From a virus, in the IMG/VR virus record IMGVR_UViG_3300021373_002342, positions 28,206 to 92,205 of that record: a stretch of 64,000 nucleotides of DNA; one strand, 5' to 3'. The first letter of the stretch is position 1, and every line of letters starts with the position of its first letter. The notes beneath the pieces were generated by a model, which was given only the letters and a program-made list of their open reading frames with translations, searched no databases and was not told where the DNA came from. Positions 23,462 to 32,027 of this stretch are shown piece by piece. A program made the position numbers and the translations under genes.

Positions 23462-23626
23462 ATGTTTAAATCTAAATGGGATATATGGTTAGAAAACCAA
23501 AACGAAGCTACTAGAGTTTATCTAAAAAATCAAATGAAAGAAGATGATAAACTTATTTGGCTCGGTTTTGGTTTAGGCATACCTGTAGGATTATTACTAG
23601 CAGTTATTATTTACTCTGCGCTATAA
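23462..23626 (+). CDS. Small single-helix membrane protein
   Basis: 54 codons; polar N-terminal half, C-terminal helix 'LGFGLGIPVGLLLAVIIY'. Last gene of the plus-strand cassette; it converges on the adenylate cyclase gene with a 20-nt overlap. Confidence 0.55.
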   Translation: MFKSKWDIWLENQNEATRVYLKNQMKEDDKLIWLGFGLGIPVGLLLAVIIYSAL

Positions 23627-25646
23627 ACACACCGTTCCAATCTTTAGGTAACTTTTGCGTTTTCTGGAACTCACAGCGTTCAATCCACATTTTATAATAA
23701 CCTTCCATTTTTCCATCAAAATGCCGCATAAGTTTATTACATTCTGTAATTGCTTGATCAAACTTTTGTGCTCTATAACAATCGTGCATACGTTCGTGTA
23801 TTTCTTTGCTTTTTAGTTGTGCAGGTGTTCCAGCAATATCTAATACTGTATAAATGCTTAGTCCAACACTTTTACCTTTAACTTGTAGATCATCTACTTT
23901 TAAGTAGAAGAAGTCATTTTTAGTTTCTTTGTAGGTTGATTCTCCGACAAGGAGTAAGCATCCGTATTCTTTACACTTTGACTCAATTCTTGCTGCTGTG
24001 GAAACAGCGTCTCCCAAAACGTCATATGAGTGTCTTTTTGTTGAGCCCATTTCACCAAGATATCCAAGGCCTGTGTTGATACCGGCTCCCATTCCAACTG
24101 GCGGCCTTCCTTCTGCTGTAATTTTGTCATTAAACTTCTCCACTGCTCGCAACATTTCTAGCCCACATTGTACTGCTGTTTTAGGATGATCTGGATCTTC
24201 TATAGGTGCATTATGTATATGCATACTTGCATCGCCTATGTATTTGATAATCATTCCGTCCATATCAAGTACAGGCTGTGTGATAGCATCCATATATCCA
24301 TTCATGATTTTTGTTAGTCCTTTAACATCGTCGCCAAAACTTTCACCTAATGGTGTAAAGCCACGCAAGTCTGAGAATAAAATACTAACTTCTCGTTTCA
24401 TACCTTCTTTAATAAGTGCAGGATTTTCTTGTAATAGTCTTACTACAGTAGGTGATGCATAACCTGCAAACTGTTTCTTTATCGCTTGTTTTTCAAGGAA
24501 CTCACGAACAAACTTAATTCCGTATACTTGTAATGCAATAATAACCAAAGTAATGATAGGTGCTGTAACATCAATTAACGCCTTTTCTGTTGCAAACATA
24601 TGCCATGAGTAAGGTAGTACTCCACTAATTAATCCTACTGTAACTACTAGTCCTACTAGCATCCATCGACTGAGTAAAATCAATAATAAACCACCTATAG
24701 CAAGCCCTACAAGCTCTGCTGTTGGCGCCCAGTCAGGTCGTTGTATATTTGTACCGTTAAACATTGTACCTATTACTGCGGCTTGGGTAGTACCTGCAAA
24801 CTGTGCGCCTGTTGCTGTAGGAACAGGATTAGCAATACCTGCTGCTGTTACATCTACAATAACAACTGCTCCGCCAAAATCACTAGGCAAGTCTGCTACA
24901 CTTACACGTTTTGATTGTTGACTCCAGTCAATCCACACACGCCCTTCTGAATCAGTAGGTATAGGACCAAACTGAGGTATACGCATTTTTTCTACGCCAA
25001 ACTGATTTAACTTAATTTGAAAGTTTGGATCGCCTGCTATAACACGCAGTGTTTCTAATGCTAAACTAGGATATAATGTGCCGTCAACTACTGCTACAGT
25101 TGGCATACGTCTTACTACACCGTCAATTTCGGGCTCTGTACTTACAATACCTGCTCCAACACTGCTGTTTTCTAGTATAGGAATATTAGCAATAATGCCA
25201 CCATATGGAAGTATACGATCTAAGTATTGAGGTTGTAGAATTGCTGCTCCAGGATTAATAGGCAAGTTAACAGTTTTATCGCTAGGACGACTTGCTAGTA
25301 TTACAGGCAATGCCATCATAGTTTCTGCTAATTCTGTATCACCTCCAAAGCGATCTTTTTCAGGCATCATTACGTTCCATATAACTATACCTGCTCCTCT
25401 GTTATATAGATCTTTTATAATGTCTGAATATATGTTTCTAGGAAAAGGATACTGTCCATAACGTTCTAATGCAGCGTCATCTATTTCTGCTACATAGATA
25501 TTGTTTTCTACAGGTTCCTGATTTACAATAAGTTGATCAAAATAATTTAATTTAACACTTTGGAAAAAAGCAGGCGGTGTCATAAACAAATATATTAGAG
25601 CAGATAGTGTTAATAATGCCCACCACGGACTTAGTAATTTTTTCAT
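23607..25646 (-). CDS. CHASE2-domain membrane adenylate cyclase (class III)
   Basis: 679 residues. N-terminal membrane helix, a periplasmic CHASE2 sensor domain (about 30-300, with 'RNIYSDIIKDLYNRGAG'), three further membrane helices (about 305-375), then a class III cyclase domain. 'LFSDLRGFT' holds the first metal Asp, 'KYIGDASM' the second Asp and the adenine-selecting Lys, and 'YDVLGDAVSTAARIESK' the second adenine site and transition-state Arg (Ser replaces the usual Asn). It should make cAMP in response to an envelope signal. Very unusual in a phage; it lies next to a FecR/curli set. Confidence 0.88.
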   Translation of the reverse strand: MKKLLSPWWALLTLSALIYLFMTPPAFFQSVKLNYFDQLIVNQEPVENNIYVAEIDDAALERYGQYPFPRNIYSDIIKDLYNRGAGIVIWNVMMPEKDRFGGDTELAETMMALPVILASRPSDKTVNLPINPGAAILQPQYLDRILPYGGIIANIPILENSSVGAGIVSTEPEIDGVVRRMPTVAVVDGTLYPSLALETLRVIAGDPNFQIKLNQFGVEKMRIPQFGPIPTDSEGRVWIDWSQQSKRVSVADLPSDFGGAVVIVDVTAAGIANPVPTATGAQFAGTTQAAVIGTMFNGTNIQRPDWAPTAELVGLAIGGLLLILLSRWMLVGLVVTVGLISGVLPYSWHMFATEKALIDVTAPIITLVIIALQVYGIKFVREFLEKQAIKKQFAGYASPTVVRLLQENPALIKEGMKREVSILFSDLRGFTPLGESFGDDVKGLTKIMNGYMDAITQPVLDMDGMIIKYIGDASMHIHNAPIEDPDHPKTAVQCGLEMLRAVEKFNDKITAEGRPPVGMGAGINTGLGYLGEMGSTKRHSYDVLGDAVSTAARIESKCKEYGCLLLVGESTYKETKNDFFYLKVDDLQVKGKSVGLSIYTVLDIAGTPAQLKSKEIHERMHDCYRAQKFDQAITECNKLMRHFDGKMEGYYKMWIERCEFQKTQKLPKDWNGVFIAQSK

Positions 25647-25656
25647 TATAATATTC

Positions 25657-25761
25657 CTAAATAAACAGCATACCTATTAAAAATCCAATATTAAGTCCTA
25701 GTGAACAATACAATAAAAGATCTTTCCCATAACTGTAAGGTTGGTATTCTACTTCGTTCAT
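25657..25761 (-). CDS. Tiny membrane protein
   Basis: 34 codons from ATG 25761, ATGA overlap with the upstream gene; one hydrophobic helix at residues 15-34. It lies directly upstream of the cyclase gene and may be co-translated. Confidence 0.5.
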   Translation of the reverse strand: MNEVEYQPYSYGKDLLLYCSLGLNIGFLIGMLFI

Positions 25762-26057
25762 GCCCTTCTTCCCATTAGTTTTGCTTTTAACGCATTCATT
25801 TCTGCATCTCTGCTTGTTTTTTCAGATGTTGTACCCAAGTCTTTTTGCGTAACATTTGTTTCCTTGGGTTGGCGTATATCTCTGGGTGTCGAATAACGAT
25901 TAAGTCGTCTGTTCTGTTCTGCAATTCTTCTTCTGATATCTCGAACTTTGGCTTCAAGATCCACGGTACTATTTTGTCTGTCACTGTTTGCCCTTTCTGC
26001 GACTGTGTCTGTCGCGCCCTTATTTCCACAAATGATTCTGCACAACCATTGCCTCAT
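25758..26057 (-). CDS. Small basic helical protein
   Basis: 99 residues rich in Arg, Lys and Gln; helical middle 'VRDIRRRIAEQNRRLNRY'. A TATAAATA box lies 4 nt before the ATG with no ribosome site. Function unknown. Confidence 0.5.
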   Translation of the reverse strand: MRQWLCRIICGNKGATDTVAERANSDRQNSTVDLEAKVRDIRRRIAEQNRRLNRYSTPRDIRQPKETNVTQKDLGTTSEKTSRDAEMNALKAKLMGRRA

Positions 26058-26061
26058 AACG

Positions 26062-26069
26062 TATTTATA
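26062..26069 (-). promoter_or_regulatory. T4-late-like promoter box TATAAATA next to a start codon
   Basis: TATAAATA, CGTT, ATG (26057): predicted leaderless or near-leaderless transcript for the genes leading to the adenylate cyclase. Confidence 0.5.
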
Positions 26070-26169
26070 TTACACCTAAGAAGGCTAGCCTAAGAATTGC
26101 TAGCCAAGCTGTTACTGATACTAACAGCCACAAGTAATGTCTATAAGTTGTGTCCTTATAGTGCCACAT
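26065..26169 (-). CDS. Tiny membrane protein
   Basis: 34 codons from ATG 26169; hydrophobic helix in the C-terminal half (LWLLVSVTAWLAILRLAFLG). The ATG is part of TATAAATG, and an AATAAATA box lies at 26188-26195. Confidence 0.45.
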   Translation of the reverse strand: MWHYKDTTYRHYLWLLVSVTAWLAILRLAFLGVI

Positions 26170-26195
26170 TTATACGCCCTCTAAACGTATTTATT

Positions 26196-26879
26196 TTAAT
26201 TATTACGATTAACTGTGACTGAACAGCCACCTAATGTTGCACAAGTACCTGTAATGCTAAATGAATCAGAAGCAGTAGTAACATTTTGAGTAAGAGTATA
26301 ATTGTAGGCTCCGCCACCGTTTGTTAGATCTATTGCGGCACTTGCACTTTTGCTTCCACGCTGATCAACATCTACACTATGACCATCACCTGTAAGAACT
26401 ATGTCAGCCCACTTTTGTCCGCCGTTGCCTCTTTGCAGTAAATCTACAGTATTACCGTCGCCTTGTATTTCTACAAATCCATCGTGTCCTGCTTTGCCCA
26501 TTTGTATGTGTTCAACTGTATTGCTGTCACCATTTACAATGTTTGCTAGATGATGCGGTGCTCCGCCTCCGCCACCTCTATTTTCATCTGTTTGATAACT
26601 GGCTACTGTGTTTCCATCTCCAGTTACAGTCCAGTATGCTTCGTGGCCGCCTGTTTCGTCTTGATCTATTGTACCATCTTTGTGCATGCCTTGACGTATT
26701 GTAATATTATTGTTTGGTCCAGTAGAATTCAAACTAACGTAGTTGTCTACACTACGTTGTTGTATTTCTAAGTCGAGATTATCTCCACTTTGTGTTACAT
26801 AAATTTCGTTAGCACTACTTTTGAATGATATTAATGTTGTTGTTACCAACACCAAGAAGGTAGTCATAAACTGCTTCAT
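26196..26879 (-). CDS. Curlin-like secreted amyloid-repeat protein
   Basis: 227 residues from ATG 26879 (GGAGCAAGG upstream). A Sec signal peptide (about 1-23) is followed by degenerate curlin-type repeats such as 'TGDGNTVASYQ', 'NGDSNTVEHIQMG', 'QGDGNTVDLLQRG' and 'TGDGHSVDVDQRG', each with the G-D-x-N-x-V...Q-x-G pattern of CsgA/CsgB strands. Its first 65 nt overlap the FecR gene. Likely a substrate of the phage CsgG pore, assembling or nucleating fibres outside the host cell. Confidence 0.75.
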   Translation of the reverse strand: MKQFMTTFLVLVTTTLISFKSSANEIYVTQSGDNLDLEIQQRSVDNYVSLNSTGPNNNITIRQGMHKDGTIDQDETGGHEAYWTVTGDGNTVASYQTDENRGGGGGAPHHLANIVNGDSNTVEHIQMGKAGHDGFVEIQGDGNTVDLLQRGNGGQKWADIVLTGDGHSVDVDQRGSKSASAAIDLTNGGGAYNYTLTQNVTTASDSFSITGTCATLGGCSVTVNRNN

Positions 26880-27948
26880 CGCCTTGCTCCACGTTAAGTT
26901 TGTATCCATAATTTCCGTTCAAATATAAATCTATTGTATTTTCTACACTAGAATCTTGTCTTTTAATATGCCACATAGGATCTTCGTAATCTAAGAAAAA
27001 TCCTGTTTCTTCGTCATAACCTAATTGACGCTGTCTAAAAAATTCTTGGTTTTGAGCTTCTAGTTCGTCTTTAAAACTATTTAGTAATGCTTGATTAAGA
27101 GCATCTATCATATCAACAAGTATTTCTCTAAGATAATAATCTGCTCCTTTATCTAATTCTGTTACCCAAATATCTTTAATGCTATCAGCTAGTGCATCTT
27201 GATCAAGATCATCAAATTTTAAAAAATCAAAATCTAATACACTTACACTAGCTTCTTGTTGCAGCTCTTTTTCTATTGCTGCATCAATAGGATCTTTACG
27301 CCTTACAATAAGCATACCAGTAATTTGTGGCTCTGTTAGCTCAACAATAATAGGAGGGCTAGGAGACTTCCAAAGACTTTCTACACGAGTCATTTGGAAT
27401 GGTTGATTCATTATAACCATTCCTGCATCATTCTCAACACTAATTTCACCTGTCACGCACTCTAACTCTACGCCGTTTTCTGTTTGACAACTAGGTAATA
27501 GTGTTACATAACTTTCGCCTATTTCATTTACAATCATAGCAAAGTCTGTACCACGAACTGATATAGTTGCAGTTGGTGTTCTTAGTCTTACATTTTGTCT
27601 TGAGTTTTTTGCAATTTGTCCACTTGCATAACGAACAGCACCTAGTGTTGCTCGCATATCTAACACGCCCTTGCCCGAAGCTGGATCATATATAAATTCA
27701 TCAATAACAACTCTACTATGATCAACTACATCAAGTCGAGTGTCATCAACAAAATCAATACGCATTTTACCTGCATTAGTAACGGCTTCGTCCAATTGTT
27801 GGACGCTAGTGCCTACTTCGTTACCTGCATTGTTTCTGTCGCGTAAGATTTGTCCATCCCCGTCTAGTTCAGTAACGGTACCAATTGAGGACTGTGCCGC
27901 AGATGCGACAGAGAAAAATAAACTAAAGAGTAAGACTAGCACTCTCAT
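26815..27948 (-). CDS. Exported FecR-domain protein
   Basis: 377 residues: signal peptide (about 1-18), a FecR-type beta domain (about 50-150, with 'VRLRTPTATISVRGTDF' as the signature), and a C-terminal helical region ending in short curlin-like 'GNNNINIIQ'. FecR domains act in envelope signalling, and FecR genes often neighbour CHASE2 cyclases in bacteria. It lies between the two curlin-like genes. Role inferred: periplasmic sensor or anchor. Confidence 0.78.
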   Translation of the reverse strand: MRVLVLLFSLFFSVASAAQSSIGTVTELDGDGQILRDRNNAGNEVGTSVQQLDEAVTNAGKMRIDFVDDTRLDVVDHSRVVIDEFIYDPASGKGVLDMRATLGAVRYASGQIAKNSRQNVRLRTPTATISVRGTDFAMIVNEIGESYVTLLPSCQTENGVELECVTGEISVENDAGMVIMNQPFQMTRVESLWKSPSPPIIVELTEPQITGMLIVRRKDPIDAAIEKELQQEASVSVLDFDFLKFDDLDQDALADSIKDIWVTELDKGADYYLREILVDMIDALNQALLNSFKDELEAQNQEFFRQRQLGYDEETGFFLDYEDPMWHIKRQDSSVENTIDLYLNGNYGYKLNVEQGDEAVYDYLLGVGNNNINIIQK

Positions 27949-27955
27949 ACTAGTC

Positions 27956-28711
27956 TTAATCTATTTGTGTGATGTCAATAGTACTACCGTTTGTTGTAGC
28001 ATCAATATCAATAACGTTATCGTATACTCCGCCTTGCGAAATAGTGAATACATTGCCGCCGCCTGTTAAATCTAGATTGATAAAGTGGCCGTTTGCATCT
28101 CCATCGCCGTCTACGTCGATATCAATAATGTTACCTGCATTAGATGCACTCAAACTTACGTCTGTAGCACTAGTTGCGCCTGTTGTGTGTAAACTTGCAC
28201 TATTATTAACAACAACTGTGATATCTGAATCAACACCATCAACATCTGCATCAACTACGTTGTCGTCACCTGTTACTGTAAACGCAACTGTTGACGAACC
28301 TGCGTCTGCATTTTCGCCGATGTAGAATTTAAATGTGTTATCGTCACCTGTAGTTGTAATATCTAGTTGTACACTTTCACAATTTCCTGCACCTGCTGTT
28401 CCTAAACTGTCACACTTCATGTCTACGACATTAGTATTGCCAGTGAAACTCCAAGTACCTGTGTATGAATCACCATTGATGATTGCTGCAATATCATTAG
28501 TATCACCTGTTTGGGTAATAGAAAATACCATGCTGTCACCTGTTAAAGTCACACCCGTGGTGCTGTCACCAAACTGGTTATTCTGCCCATCTTGAGTAAT
28601 GTCTAAATCTAAGCTATCACCAACTTGCGTAATGTAAATATCATTCGCTAGGGCTGGTGTCGCTAGTAGCACTGTCATCAACGCCGATAATGTCAACGTC
28701 TTCAACTTCAT
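27956..28711 (-). CDS. Curlin-like secreted amyloid-repeat protein
   Basis: 251 residues: signal peptide (about 1-22, LLATPALA cleavage site), then repeats 'TQVGDSLDLDITQDGQNN', 'TQTGDTNDIAAI', 'TTTGDDNTFKF' and 'TVTGDDNVVDAD'. The G-D-x-N and Q/T spacing resembles curlin strands, although Gln is often replaced and Asp is very frequent, which might bind calcium. AGGAGGG ribosome site. Its start overlaps csgG by 71 nt. Confidence 0.72.
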   Translation of the reverse strand: MKLKTLTLSALMTVLLATPALANDIYITQVGDSLDLDITQDGQNNQFGDSTTGVTLTGDSMVFSITQTGDTNDIAAIINGDSYTGTWSFTGNTNVVDMKCDSLGTAGAGNCESVQLDITTTGDDNTFKFYIGENADAGSSTVAFTVTGDDNVVDADVDGVDSDITVVVNNSASLHTTGATSATDVSLSASNAGNIIDIDVDGDGDANGHFINLDLTGGGNVFTISQGGVYDNVIDIDATTNGSTIDITQID

Positions 28712-29513
28712 AACTTCCCTCCTGTTGGAACTTCCAAAGTCCCTTTCTTTCGCCTTCGTAAACTAGTTCAACTACCGCTTGCTCGATAGCAGCCCTCGTA
28801 GCATAATTTACGGGCTCATTAACTGAAAAACCTGTTTCAGTCTCGAGTAACTCAGTTCCCATGTCCAAGAACTTAAATACATCCGCTCCGGACTGGTGGC
28901 TTGCAATCGTTTTTTCGGTTGCAATACTTAAAAGTACTTTCCCTGTACTTACACTTACAATTCTTAAAGAAATTGTAACTGTATCGATGCGATATTGCGT
29001 ATTTGCGCCAACACCTAACCATCTTGCGCCGACACCGCCTACTGCGACATTACTATCGTAGCCAATTATCCCCCCTTCTAATAAAAGTCCTGCAAATAGC
29101 AAGGGTTTTAATTGTGGTGCATCTGGGCCTTCGTATTGATCTCTAGTCTGTCTTATTAGTTGTCTTTCTTTGATAAGATTGTCCATCCCTACTCGCTCAA
29201 CTACGTCAAACCATCCTTCGTCGCCTACATCTTGCAGAGCCTTAATTACCCAAACTTCTCCACCTTGCGTGACTGCTGAGCTTAATTTTGCTACACCGTC
29301 ACTTGGTTTACGTTGTCCTGTTTTATCACTAAACTGATAAACAGCAATAGTAATTTTAGGTCCGTCAATTTTTGGTACATCTTCAAGACGTTGCTGAATT
29401 GGAGATGGTTGTACTATCGGTGATGTCTCTGCTTCCTGTAGTTTTAATAAACTCGGAGTCATTGCACAACCGCCTAGTAGAGCTAAAGATAGTACGAGAA
29501 ACAGATGCTTCAT
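28641..29513 (-). CDS. csgG: Curli secretion channel lipoprotein CsgG
   Basis: 290 residues. The lipobox 'LALLGGC' gives an outer-membrane lipoprotein; 'KITIAVYQFSDKTGQRK', 'ALQDVGDEGWFDVVERVGMDNLIKERQ' and 'LLLEGGIIGYDSN' are typical CsgG blocks. CsgG forms a nonameric outer-membrane pore. A gatekeeper csgE is not seen in the window, while csgF lies directly upstream. Full length compared with E. coli (277). Confidence 0.92.
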   Translation of the reverse strand: MKHLFLVLSLALLGGCAMTPSLLKLQEAETSPIVQPSPIQQRLEDVPKIDGPKITIAVYQFSDKTGQRKPSDGVAKLSSAVTQGGEVWVIKALQDVGDEGWFDVVERVGMDNLIKERQLIRQTRDQYEGPDAPQLKPLLFAGLLLEGGIIGYDSNVAVGGVGARWLGVGANTQYRIDTVTISLRIVSVSTGKVLLSIATEKTIASHQSGADVFKFLDMGTELLETETGFSVNEPVNYATRAAIEQAVVELVYEGERKGLWKFQQEGSYEVEDVDIIGVDDSATSDTSPSE

Positions 29514-29965
29514 TAGAAACTAAAGTCTCCTTCTGCCGGAATAGTAATCTCTGTAACTGTGCCATCTTCTTGGACAATAGTTATAGTGATCATTCCGTCT
29601 GCCTTTACCCAAGTAATTGTTGACCCTTCAATCTCTGCTGTGCCTGTGTTAGAACATGTATCTGTGCAATCAGCAAACATAGCGTCAACCATCTGTTTGG
29701 ATAATTGGGCATATATTCTTGATTCAACATTCCGAATAAACTTATTCAAAATGCTATTTTCTAGCTCACGTTCAATTCTTCTAGCCTCTGCTTCTGCCTT
29801 GTCTTTAATATCTTGCTTGCGATTGAACGATAATTGTTCTGTACTTAAAACGTGTGCAGAATAACCTTGTCCACTAAAACTTGGGTTTTTAAATCCCCAA
29901 ACTAATTCGCTTGCCTGAGCTACAGAGCTCATAAAGAACAACGTGAGTACGGCATATTTAATCAT
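29513..29965 (-). CDS. csgF: Curli assembly protein CsgF
   Basis: 150 residues: signal peptide (about 1-18), then 'ELVWGFKNPSFSGQGYSAHV', the CsgF N-terminal segment that inserts into the CsgG pore, a helical middle and a beta C-terminus. One-nt overlap with csgG shows co-translation. CsgF would cap the phage CsgG pore and link it to curlin nucleation. Confidence 0.88.
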   Translation of the reverse strand: MIKYAVLTLFFMSSVAQASELVWGFKNPSFSGQGYSAHVLSTEQLSFNRKQDIKDKAEAEARRIERELENSILNKFIRNVESRIYAQLSKQMVDAMFADCTDTCSNTGTAEIEGSTITWVKADGMITITIVQEDGTVTEITIPAEGDFSF

Positions 29966-30025
29966 AATGGATTCCCTCTTTCATATATTTATTAAAACGT
30001 TGCCCTAATCACGTAAATACACTTG

Positions 30026-30033
30026 TATTTATC
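30026..30033 (-). promoter_or_regulatory. T4-late-like promoter box GATAAATA
   Basis: GATAAATA 60 nt upstream of csgF. A second AATAAATA box lies at 29986-29993. Suggests late expression of the curli set. Confidence 0.5.
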
Positions 30034-30038
30034 TGATG

Positions 30039-30060
30039 GGTGTTAAAATTCTAACACCAT
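30039..30060. repeat. Palindrome GGTGTTAnnnnnnTAACACC between csgF and the Fis-like gene
   Basis: GGTGTTA and TAACACC flank six A/T-rich bases in the divergent intergenic region. It could be an operator for the neighbouring Fis-like protein or a transcript-end hairpin. Confidence 0.5.
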
Positions 30061-30084
30061 ATTACTTCGATAGGAACAAGACAA

Positions 30085-30333
30085 ATGAAAGATAAAATGA
30101 CTGAAGACGAATTACGAGCGGCTGAGCAAGATGCCCTTTGGAGAATATGTGAAGAACTAAGTGCCTATCATGATACAAGGCCTGTGGATTTGTCTCAAGA
30201 AGTTAGCGAATTAGAACAACAAGAGATTGAACGTGCATTAAGAGCGTGTGATGATAATCAAACAAAGGCAGCTAAATTATTAAAACTTAATCGCACTACA
30301 CTTCTTGCTAAAATGAAAAAGTACAATATTTAA
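30085..30333 (+). CDS. Fis-type helix-turn-helix regulator
   Basis: 82 residues. The last 40 ('EIERALRACDDNQTKAAKLL' then 'NRTTLLAKMKKYNI') match the HTH_8/Fis DNA-binding module found at the C-terminus of NtrC-family activators and in Fis. There is no AAA+ domain. GGAA lies upstream of the ATG. Transcribed divergently from the curli operon, so it is a candidate regulator of it. Confidence 0.78.
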   Translation: MKDKMTEDELRAAEQDALWRICEELSAYHDTRPVDLSQEVSELEQQEIERALRACDDNQTKAAKLLKLNRTTLLAKMKKYNI

Positions 30334-31994
30334 GAAGCAATATATCCAGGTGTTGGCGTTTGCTGATCGTCGTTCCAGTTAAAGCCGCCGCCTGTTATAA
30401 TTTTATCTCCGCCCATTTGCTGTACTAAATCATCAGCGTCTTTAAAGATAACATAGTTTAGATTGTCTGTTCTAAGCAACATAACAGTAGTAATACCATC
30501 TGCTAAATGATAACTTGAATACGCAATTTTAGAATATGCTATATTCATTTTCTTCATATCAACTGTACCGTCATCGTTAATAGCATCAGCAATAAGTTCG
30601 CCCGGATTAAATGGTTTATGATGTTTGTTACCTGCTTGTTCTTTGCTTAACTTATCATAGTTTTGTACTAGTGCTTTGATAGTAGATTCAAAGAGTTCAT
30701 ATGTTTCTCTCTTGTTAGCATAAGGTTGTAAGACTTCAATATTAAGTGCTTTGAAACCTGAATTGTTCCAGTTGTATTTTGAACCTTCTTTTGCTTTCTT
30801 TTTGATAACGTTATATCTATTACCGTTATACTTTCTTGCAGGTACTAGTTTTTCTGAACCATCTTTTTGTGTAACAGAGACTGTTGCGTCTTCTGGTGCA
30901 TTCTGCATTATTTGATTAATACCTTTTGCCCACGTAGACCAACCTGTTGTTGCTTTTGCAATAGCCTTACTATTAAATCGTCCACCAGTCTTTGCACTTG
31001 CTTTAATTTCAACTTCTTCGTCACCTATCTTAAGATCACCCTTTTTGCCTTTTTCAGCAGGGTTACCCATCATTGACAGTGCCATTTCGCCTGGACCGAT
31101 TGCACCTGATGTTGTACCTGGAGAATAACTAAAAATGTTTTCTTCAACAAATACATCAAACACTTTTTGGTATTTAGGATTTACATGATTCTTAATGTTA
31201 CCCTCTGATCTACTAATAACATCAAGCATGTTAATAACATCGCCTTTTACACAGGCACCTAAAAAATCTTTTATTTCTTCACTTGTTACATCGCTGCCTT
31301 CTTGTATGTCAAGTATTTTACCAAACAGTGCTTGCTTTAGTGTCTTGGTAAACTTTTCTGCATTAACAGCCATCTTTTTATATGAAGCTCTGTCTGTTGA
31401 TGTCATTGCAGAAGTGTCTGCATCTGCTGAATAGCCTTGTACCTTGTTTCCTAATGTGACAAGAATACCAGTTACTTCTTTTACAAAATTTATAGCTTCA
31501 TCACGCTCTGATCTTGCTTGATCACGTTGCGCACGAACTACTTCAAATTCTTTTACTAATTGATCTAATGGTTTATTGATGTCTGCAATAACTTTTTCTT
31601 TTTGTGCATCATCAATAGGTAATTTAGCAACTGCCGAAACTGCATCTTTAATTTCTTTAATTGCTTTTTCAGCTCTTGCATCAGCTGCTTCATAATCCTT
31701 AATTGAATATAACTTCTTTTGTACTTGTGGATTTGCTTTAGCTTCTTGTTGTTGTGGTTGTGGAGCAGACTTTGCTTGATTTGTAACTCTGTTAACAAAT
31801 GCTGTAACATCTTTAGCCATTTTTTCTAGTTTAGAAACTAGAGTCATTTTAGCATCTACTTTTTCAGTAGGTATTTGTGATATAGAAGAACTAATGGCTT
31901 CTAAATCGTGTAACGTGTGTTGTGTTTCTAAACCAGCATTAGCTGCTTTATTTTCTGCAAGTTGAATTGATACTTTGATGTCACTAAAACGCAT
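30330..31994 (-). CDS. Large phage protein with a possible PD-(D/E)XK-like core
   Basis: 554 residues. Residues 1-200 are helical coiled coil. Around 300-345, 'GPGEMALSMMGNP...KGDLKIGDEEVEIKAS' has the E...D...ExK spacing of restriction-like nuclease folds. I recall similar proteins in T4-like marine phages. It could be a head-associated or DNA-processing protein; nuclease activity is inference only. Confidence 0.55.
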   Translation of the reverse strand: MRFSDIKVSIQLAENKAANAGLETQHTLHDLEAISSSISQIPTEKVDAKMTLVSKLEKMAKDVTAFVNRVTNQAKSAPQPQQQEAKANPQVQKKLYSIKDYEAADARAEKAIKEIKDAVSAVAKLPIDDAQKEKVIADINKPLDQLVKEFEVVRAQRDQARSERDEAINFVKEVTGILVTLGNKVQGYSADADTSAMTSTDRASYKKMAVNAEKFTKTLKQALFGKILDIQEGSDVTSEEIKDFLGACVKGDVINMLDVISRSEGNIKNHVNPKYQKVFDVFVEENIFSYSPGTTSGAIGPGEMALSMMGNPAEKGKKGDLKIGDEEVEIKASAKTGGRFNSKAIAKATTGWSTWAKGINQIMQNAPEDATVSVTQKDGSEKLVPARKYNGNRYNVIKKKAKEGSKYNWNNSGFKALNIEVLQPYANKRETYELFESTIKALVQNYDKLSKEQAGNKHHKPFNPGELIADAINDDGTVDMKKMNIAYSKIAYSSYHLADGITTVMLLRTDNLNYVIFKDADDLVQQMGGDKIITGGGFNWNDDQQTPTPGYIAS

Positions 31995-32019
31995 TAAATT
32001 ATTTCCTAAATGTTTTTAG

Positions 32020-32027
32020 TATTTATA
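32020..32027 (-). promoter_or_regulatory. T4-late-like promoter box TATAAATA
   Basis: Exact TATAAATA 26 nt before the gene at 31994; it overlaps the stop codon of the bilin reductase reading frame. Confidence 0.6.
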
